From positions 209,004-273,003 of the forward strand of contig NZ_JAUSTN010000002.1 in the NCBI RefSeq assembly GCF_030812875.1: a stretch of 64,000 bases of DNA, given 5' to 3'. This document shows positions 62,801-64,000 of the stretch, piece by piece (the stretch's first letter is position 1; the number at the start of each line of letters is the position of its first letter). A model generated the notes under the pieces. The model was not told where the DNA came from. It did not search any database and was given only the letters and a program-made list of their open reading frames with translations. The position numbers were made by a program, and so were the translations under genes. Source of the DNA: Peptoniphilus_B koenoeneniae. GTDB lineage: Bacteria; Bacillota; Clostridia; Tissierellales; Peptoniphilaceae.

Positions 62801-63208
62801 AATTGTGTCATAGTCAATTGTAAAATTATCTTGCGGCTCGTCATAACCAGCAAGTTTTGGCATGTCAATAGTCTTATTGACCTTATCTTTTTCTGCTTGT
62901 GTTGCATCTGCACCTACACTTGCGATATAAGGCTGGTAGCTTATATCGTACTTTTCACCCTTTTGGGTTTTAAAGTCTGTGTGCAGGGTGTAGATGTCCG
63001 GCTGAACCGGATTTTTTATAAAATCTGTCGCACTTTGTCCACTGTCCAGTTTTACCGGATTTATGGGTATTTTTTCATTGTTGATGAATTTTGCCTTGCT
63101 CTCTGATAGGTCATCATGGTTAACTGAAGCAAAAACCTCCAAAGGACCTGATAATAACATGGTTAAAATTAACATCCAAACACATAATTTTTTAAAGCAA
63201 TCTCTCAT
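53846..63208 (-). CDS. Giant SLH-anchored repeat surface protein (3120 aa)
   Basis: The protein has a signal peptide (VWMLILTMLLSGPLEVFAS). Residues about 230-340 and 860-1040 carry InlB B-type modules (YDVTFDTAGGTALPARTLYY; VTFDPNGGVLRNI). About thirteen units of 75-90 residues follow from about 1215 to 2750, each with GYVxVxF, a Tyr-Tyr-Val-Asn-Pro segment and a later W in a GYEFxxW motif. Rib-like segments with VPVKV occur near 2640 and 2820. A Pro-rich linker (PQPEPQPPIWSGGG) leads to three SLH domains from about residue 2890. SLH domains bind pyruvylated wall polymer, so the protein should project from the cell surface. There is no LPXTG. It looks intact, with AAGGAG 8 nt before ATG. An adhesin role is inference. 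Confidence 0.92.
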   Translation of the reverse strand: MRDCFKKLCVWMLILTMLLSGPLEVFASVNHDDLSESKAKFINNEKIPINPVKLDSGQSATDFIKNPVQPDIYTLHTDFKTQKGEKYDISYQPYIASVGADATQAEKDKVNKTIDMPKLAGYDEPQDNFTIDYDTIVNKAKAGIKSEDKINGDRYSAEQEFKYAAKSNSIKIKHVFQDLEDFTKYTNPNGSVGEEGELITTQQGNTGSTMEVSPLTEGHPNRKGFVPEAESITMQVPENATNFILEYRYNRAHYDVTFDTAGGTALPARTLYYGQVIPKIADADIPTKVGGEFQGWKPSVDLSTKDGKTYNANEIIKVGTGQAIKNLAANLLMPANNLTFTAVWKDKDKAGYAVQFWAEKADHAGEYDYIGTRVYKDQMTGSRPDIDNEPVKDIVFPDLDPDRLAKIWKGDRFNRGKDLYLNKFYVYNQKLTHEQNKDPDNANLVKPVDSTGKTVYNIYYDRQEYELYFTKSNALPKENTFYPEIWGYDGQGKLVKKGGPGNPYHYKARFNQLMLDWPNDAMQTKGFSKDMQSFGWGSNYNSPNWPFHLDTPPYRLNADQFLDLPKNYDKWGGYTKNIDKGDGSRIDLKWYDYKILSFGIKQDVDSMPHHMDFWMDGFKNDETIIRYDLYRYKADTNSDTYAPVYPRVQGFTGKRGNETPEYLDSDGIDAKNDERKDVTPFPAKTNTDIYGERPLGKMPFIKAFFNNGDEWGDPDGWDGFGTNGYLKFEYERNKYPLRFNYDPSKIKGDNEFGKTNSLDTFYEFPLKVLSPDLVDNKTPKADREYFKDNPANLLDNPENLLKLKLTDLVFKDPNDNNKLKVRRPDNLSNQMVFKGWALDPAGTKLIWENPGEIMPNHPVNLYAKWGEPDYKWKVTFDPNGGVLRNIKEENLTRERKKIQEGDIGQEKINTYAKKEANEGDKQVFTVIQRQKLVEPKKPTRNGYDFMGWEVIRYKKNAKGDYTDEIDNSYRETYKVPELYSFGNDVVAPIYLKAIWTPNNRVKVKVEHYFLDKDFNIDTSVSPNPKKNTLADKRAGYLVATTGDKQDDTWTLVQHKELEDHKDTSDVYSIYKEYNDRVKLNNSFFQTFKVEPEKIDDGSGKLIPNPDVENNVFKFFYKKFRTREYKVNYIDERFKNDPANGKIIDQELVSNGNRHFDARNYRPIPGWKLTSAPQQQLFFDVNEDTNEFLGINGTGKDEITFYYKDVRVIEVKDPKDPVPDGYVRVTFKIDDKDKGGVFKDKNGNSVTELHYDVIKGLKSDRLPHPIIWKDGKDSEGKPLVKEENRYYITPDTGKAFKEWKNENWLNEETEINRNYTFTAYFNWEGLSATGLVRTEAFKDPNPIKENPTDPTIKPKDWTNNFAPTIEQLKAQLVWKEKDVEKPLPAGVTIKLYDEAGNDLTTDDQVYALVNEKGKADKEQLVRTVNVKAKVTFKDGKEPQELDIPIKVYKNVYEALTTGEKPLFLSEAEKGDLKDITGEYVKVTVAPTGDMNSKDNKVYYVNKNAWVVIPEVKPDGSSTFINWTADQVGQNDDGKGNGNFDFGKRHKFTTATIIQPVGAGDVVEQTDPNKKPDVPNSYVKVIVKTTDKATSEFTKTFWVNPTKEVTIPVTNPTGKTIEKTQTEPAKAYTFKDWKSEEAPPRTWTSGIKGQFTKDTTITAEYTEVQNIIPYDPVKDPTTRPDGYVRVTFVAEKGLNLDNVKHYYVKKNAGIKLGNTALVKPEVKAETGYEFVKWDQDDATEITDTDIVVTAKAKELDPFIPADGNKKPDGYVTVTFVAEANGSLKGVKQYYVNPTKYVAFNPPEAIGDTGYEFASWSQNSAQNTNYKKDTTITAKFNQIGEVSLVEKPGYVRVDFVIKGKGGSILDGQTKTYYVDPNRKVTLNAPVTSADVGYEFNSWSPDPATKKKYTEPTTIEGTFNKLKDIIPADGNTKPDGYVTLTFEKGNGGKTITGQTIYYVNPAADPAKTLAEITKPNVTPDTGYKITGWDTEDNFQIKADKTVTAKYKELDPVIVPGPGVTKPEGYATVTFDTTDKGVIEGTTNKEKIVYVNPKKPVILKDYEPKVTPTTNNVFARWDVNLEKETFFKDGDRITAQYYDKNNISVTEVTGYVKVVFDKGDHGNLSGTQTYWVRPGVDVTVPAPTVNPSTGYEFNNWNNSLTVNLPANSPTYTIKAEYKALEDIIEGDKIKPNGYVKVEFVSDGNGDIIGTRSYYVNPTKPVDLTSKAEAIFKNPNLGYTEMGGNWSNDKNKNLNDTFSEDTTFKYNFKELPSVDTTNHPGYVKVEFIAGENGQIVGGNKTYYVNPNKNITVGSNDLAIPETSANTNYVFEKWFTDIDKTNPVTSDRTYIAQFKLSKVTLTYEANDATKGTVPAALSYDIGTEVTLAGGNDLKKDNYVLKGWNIDGTEYAPGAKFTINGNTKAIAVWETDYHNVDFNTDGGTYIGPKKIKHNETIGAVTNPEKVNYTFTGWQVDGQDFDPTTSKVTKDITLVAQYVSNIVEQTEPNTKPKVPDDFVKVIVKTTEEGIEKATDATKFEKTFWVKKNTQVTIPVNPPTGDVVKDENGNPVTDASGKEVKWVFTGWTSPLTDSFSQDETIITAKYESKVPEPKIDAKVVETYAGRQPEPSDYENAIKMQLGQDEITFKNNVSKFEITKKPDVSTPGMSEAEVTIEFKNGTKKTIKVPVKVNPNIYPADTDGRRTSETPANYVRVIVNPTVLNADPQIRIYYVNPEVEIGIPLPAINPQNGAKFIAWHIEEGTRPEYNGEPYKFTQTETIIVADFDRAPGTGLIMTDVGVYPRPEDYKDRITVPQGKTIQDIKVIKKPNVDKPGITDATVEITYDDGKKDVVGFTVFVQAKYEPQPEPQPPIWSGGGVRYETIYKEKIVEVPTKINFFKEVRYMQGFQGYFRPKDGLRRCEAAQILANALKEDGYKYDLSYKINYKDIGNEWYTEAVKITTQANVFMGYSDGYFRPYDKITRAEWIATLRRFQNIDKVNGNHMNLRNDHWALAEIEGAYKEGWLKIYTDGLANFKADEFIPRQEVAAVSNRAFNRVCDRVYISRNDKNLTNYKDINPSMWAYQDILCASNTFIHDKKNYRAHGIKDDKVTFNVNIDGLEILQSKFQRTLR

Positions 63209-63332
63209 ATTTTTTTCTCCTTACCCCACTTTACTGTTTTATTTCAAGTTTTAAGTCTTCATTTTTTAATTACTAAGTTTATACTCTATAAATTTGGTAA
63301 AATTTACATAAGACCGTTAATTTTCATACTTC

Positions 63333-63341
63333 ATTATACCA
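63333..63341 (-). promoter_or_regulatory. Extended -10 promoter of the surface-protein gene
   Basis: The minus strand reads TGGTATAAT, a TGn-extended consensus -10, about 125 nt upstream of the ATG. No good -35 is present, which suits an extended -10 promoter. Confidence 0.55.
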
Positions 63342-63465
63342 TAATAAGTTTGCAAAATCAGCTTAAATAATAATTTAGAGCCCTTTCTATTATTATATTT
63401 TTTTAATTATTATTTATATTTATTCTATTTTTATTTTTTATTTTATTTATTTCGACTCAGCCTCC

Positions 63466-63483
63466 GGACCAATAAATTGGTCC
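63466..63483. repeat. Perfect palindrome between tuf and the surface-protein gene
   Basis: GGACCAATAAATTGGTCC has 8-bp arms around AA and is not followed by a T run on either strand, so a terminator is unlikely. It may be an operator. Confidence 0.4.
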
Positions 63484-63529
63484 CTAGATTGGGTTGTGTT
63501 TTCAATTAAAATTTTATTTTTGCAATAAA

Positions 63530-63556
63530 AAAAGCTCTCATAAAATGAGAGCTTTT
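63530..63556 (-). terminator. Terminator of tuf
   Basis: The stem AAAAGCTCTCAT / ATGAGAGCTTTT with an AAA loop is followed by T-rich sequence on the minus strand, 10 nt after the tuf stop. Confidence 0.85.
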
Positions 63557-63565
63557 ATTTTATTT

Positions 63566-64000
63566 TTAGTCAAGTAATTTTGATACAACGCCTGATGCTA
63601 CTGTTCTTCCACCTTCTCTTATGGCGAATCTTAATCCTTCATCCATTGCGATTGGTGTTATTAGTTCTACTGTGAATGTTGCGTTGTCTCCTGGCATTAC
63701 CATTTCTACTCCTTCTGGTAGTTCAATGTTGCCTGTTACGTCTGTTGTTCTGAAGTAGAATTGTGGTCTGTATCCGTTAAAAAATGGGGTGTGTCTTCCG
63801 CCTTCTTCTTTTGTTAATACGTATACTTCTCCTTGGAATTTCTTGTGAGGATGTATTGTGCCTGGTTTTGCTAATACTTGGCCTCTTTCGATTTCGTTTC
63901 TTTGTACTCCTCTTAGTAGTAAGCCTATGTTGTCTCCTGCTACTGCTTCGTCTAATAGCTTCTTGAACATTTCTACGCCTGTTACTACTACTTGTCTTTT
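63566..64000 (-). CDS. tuf: Elongation factor Tu, C-terminal part (cut by window end)
   Basis: The frame is open to the right edge, so the N-terminal GTPase domain lies outside; the internal ATG at 63968-63970 is not the start. The 144 visible residues begin KRQVVVTGVEMFKKLLDEA and include GLLLRGVQRNEIERGQVLAK, PGTIHPHKKFQGEVYVL, FFNGYRPQFYFRTTDVTG and the C-terminal IREGGRTVASGVVSKLL, all EF-Tu domains 2 and 3. EF-Tu carries aminoacyl-tRNA to the ribosome. The usual neighbour fusA would be upstream, beyond the window. Confidence 0.97.
   Translation of the reverse strand, partial: KRQVVVTGVEMFKKLLDEAVAGDNIGLLLRGVQRNEIERGQVLAKPGTIHPHKKFQGEVYVLTKEEGGRHTPFFNGYRPQFYFRTTDVTGNIELPEGVEMVMPGDNATFTVELITPIAMDEGLRFAIREGGRTVASGVVSKLLD

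Larger units (their letters stand above)
63209..63565. other. Intergenic region between the surface-protein gene and tuf
   Basis: This 357-nt stretch has no gene. It holds the surface-protein leader (about 120 nt) and its promoter, the palindrome at 63466-63483 and the tuf terminator. The part 63350-63465 is AT-rich with no feature seen. Confidence 0.7.

Noticed and set aside
54515..63254. Plus-strand frames opposite the giant surface gene
   Set aside because: They are antisense shadows with Cys/Phe/Ile-rich low-complexity composition and no ribosome sites.

Overview
The window is AT-rich Gram-positive DNA, probably from a peptide-fermenting anaerobe of the Tissierellia / Peptoniphilaceae type. 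The evidence is the low GC content, strong AGGAGG-type ribosome sites, lipobox lipoproteins, an S-layer-homology (SLH) surface protein instead of an outer membrane, a CtsR operator, and a strong bias towards peptide uptake and peptidases. The genus is an inference; no 16S gene is present.

Layout. 1-1854: end of a thiamin salvage operon (partial thiD, then a ThiM-ThiE fusion). 2011-3661: a DUF4300 lipoprotein and an Xth-type AP endonuclease, convergent around a shared terminator. 3858-4975: prophage relic A (YjcQ-like gene with a lost start codon, a small intact gene, a broken minor head gene). 5004-15500: a complete type I-B CRISPR-Cas locus on the minus strand, cas6-cas8b-cas7-cas5-cas3-cas4-cas1-cas2, then leader and an array of 27 identical 30-nt repeats. 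15501-15734: a two-repeat degenerate mini-array with its own -10 box. Its 26-nt spacer has an 11-nt PAM-side seed match, next to a TCA, in the 5' leader of the cas operon. This is the architecture of a CreR-type guide RNA that lets Cascade repress its own operon, and it is the most interesting item here. 15735-20411: a Fe(III)-type ABC importer operon ending in a metallo-beta-lactamase-fold gene. 20557-24093: dnaJ-like and clpB under a perfect CtsR box. 24363-30784: a six-gene operon for cell wall and RNA quality control (small coiled-coil protein, alpha/beta hydrolase, membrane MurF, Ddl, RNase R, SmpB). 30866-35107: glutaredoxin, amidase, carbamate kinase, DJ-1, diacylglycerol kinase and tRNA-Thr. 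35255-37539: prophage relic B (truncated lysin, GP20 scaffold, tRNA-like gene, ADP-ribosyltransferase fragment).

37586-53587 is a divergent pair of long operons. Ten genes read leftwards from 47591: TPR, map, hemolysin III, MATE, cyclophilin, gamma-glutamylcyclotransferase, M14 peptidase, DUF969, DUF979, pcp. Six genes read rightwards from 47651: a radical SAM protein and an Opp-type peptide importer. Both start from one roughly 60-bp intergenic region with a perfect 13-bp inverted repeat carrying back-to-back extended -10 boxes. Peptide import and peptide / 5-oxoproline handling may therefore be coupled at this switch.

53846-63208 encodes a 3120-residue surface protein with InlB-like and about 13 GYVxVxF-type repeats and three C-terminal SLH domains. 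63566-64000 is the 3' end of tuf. No insertion sequence or rRNA gene was seen.
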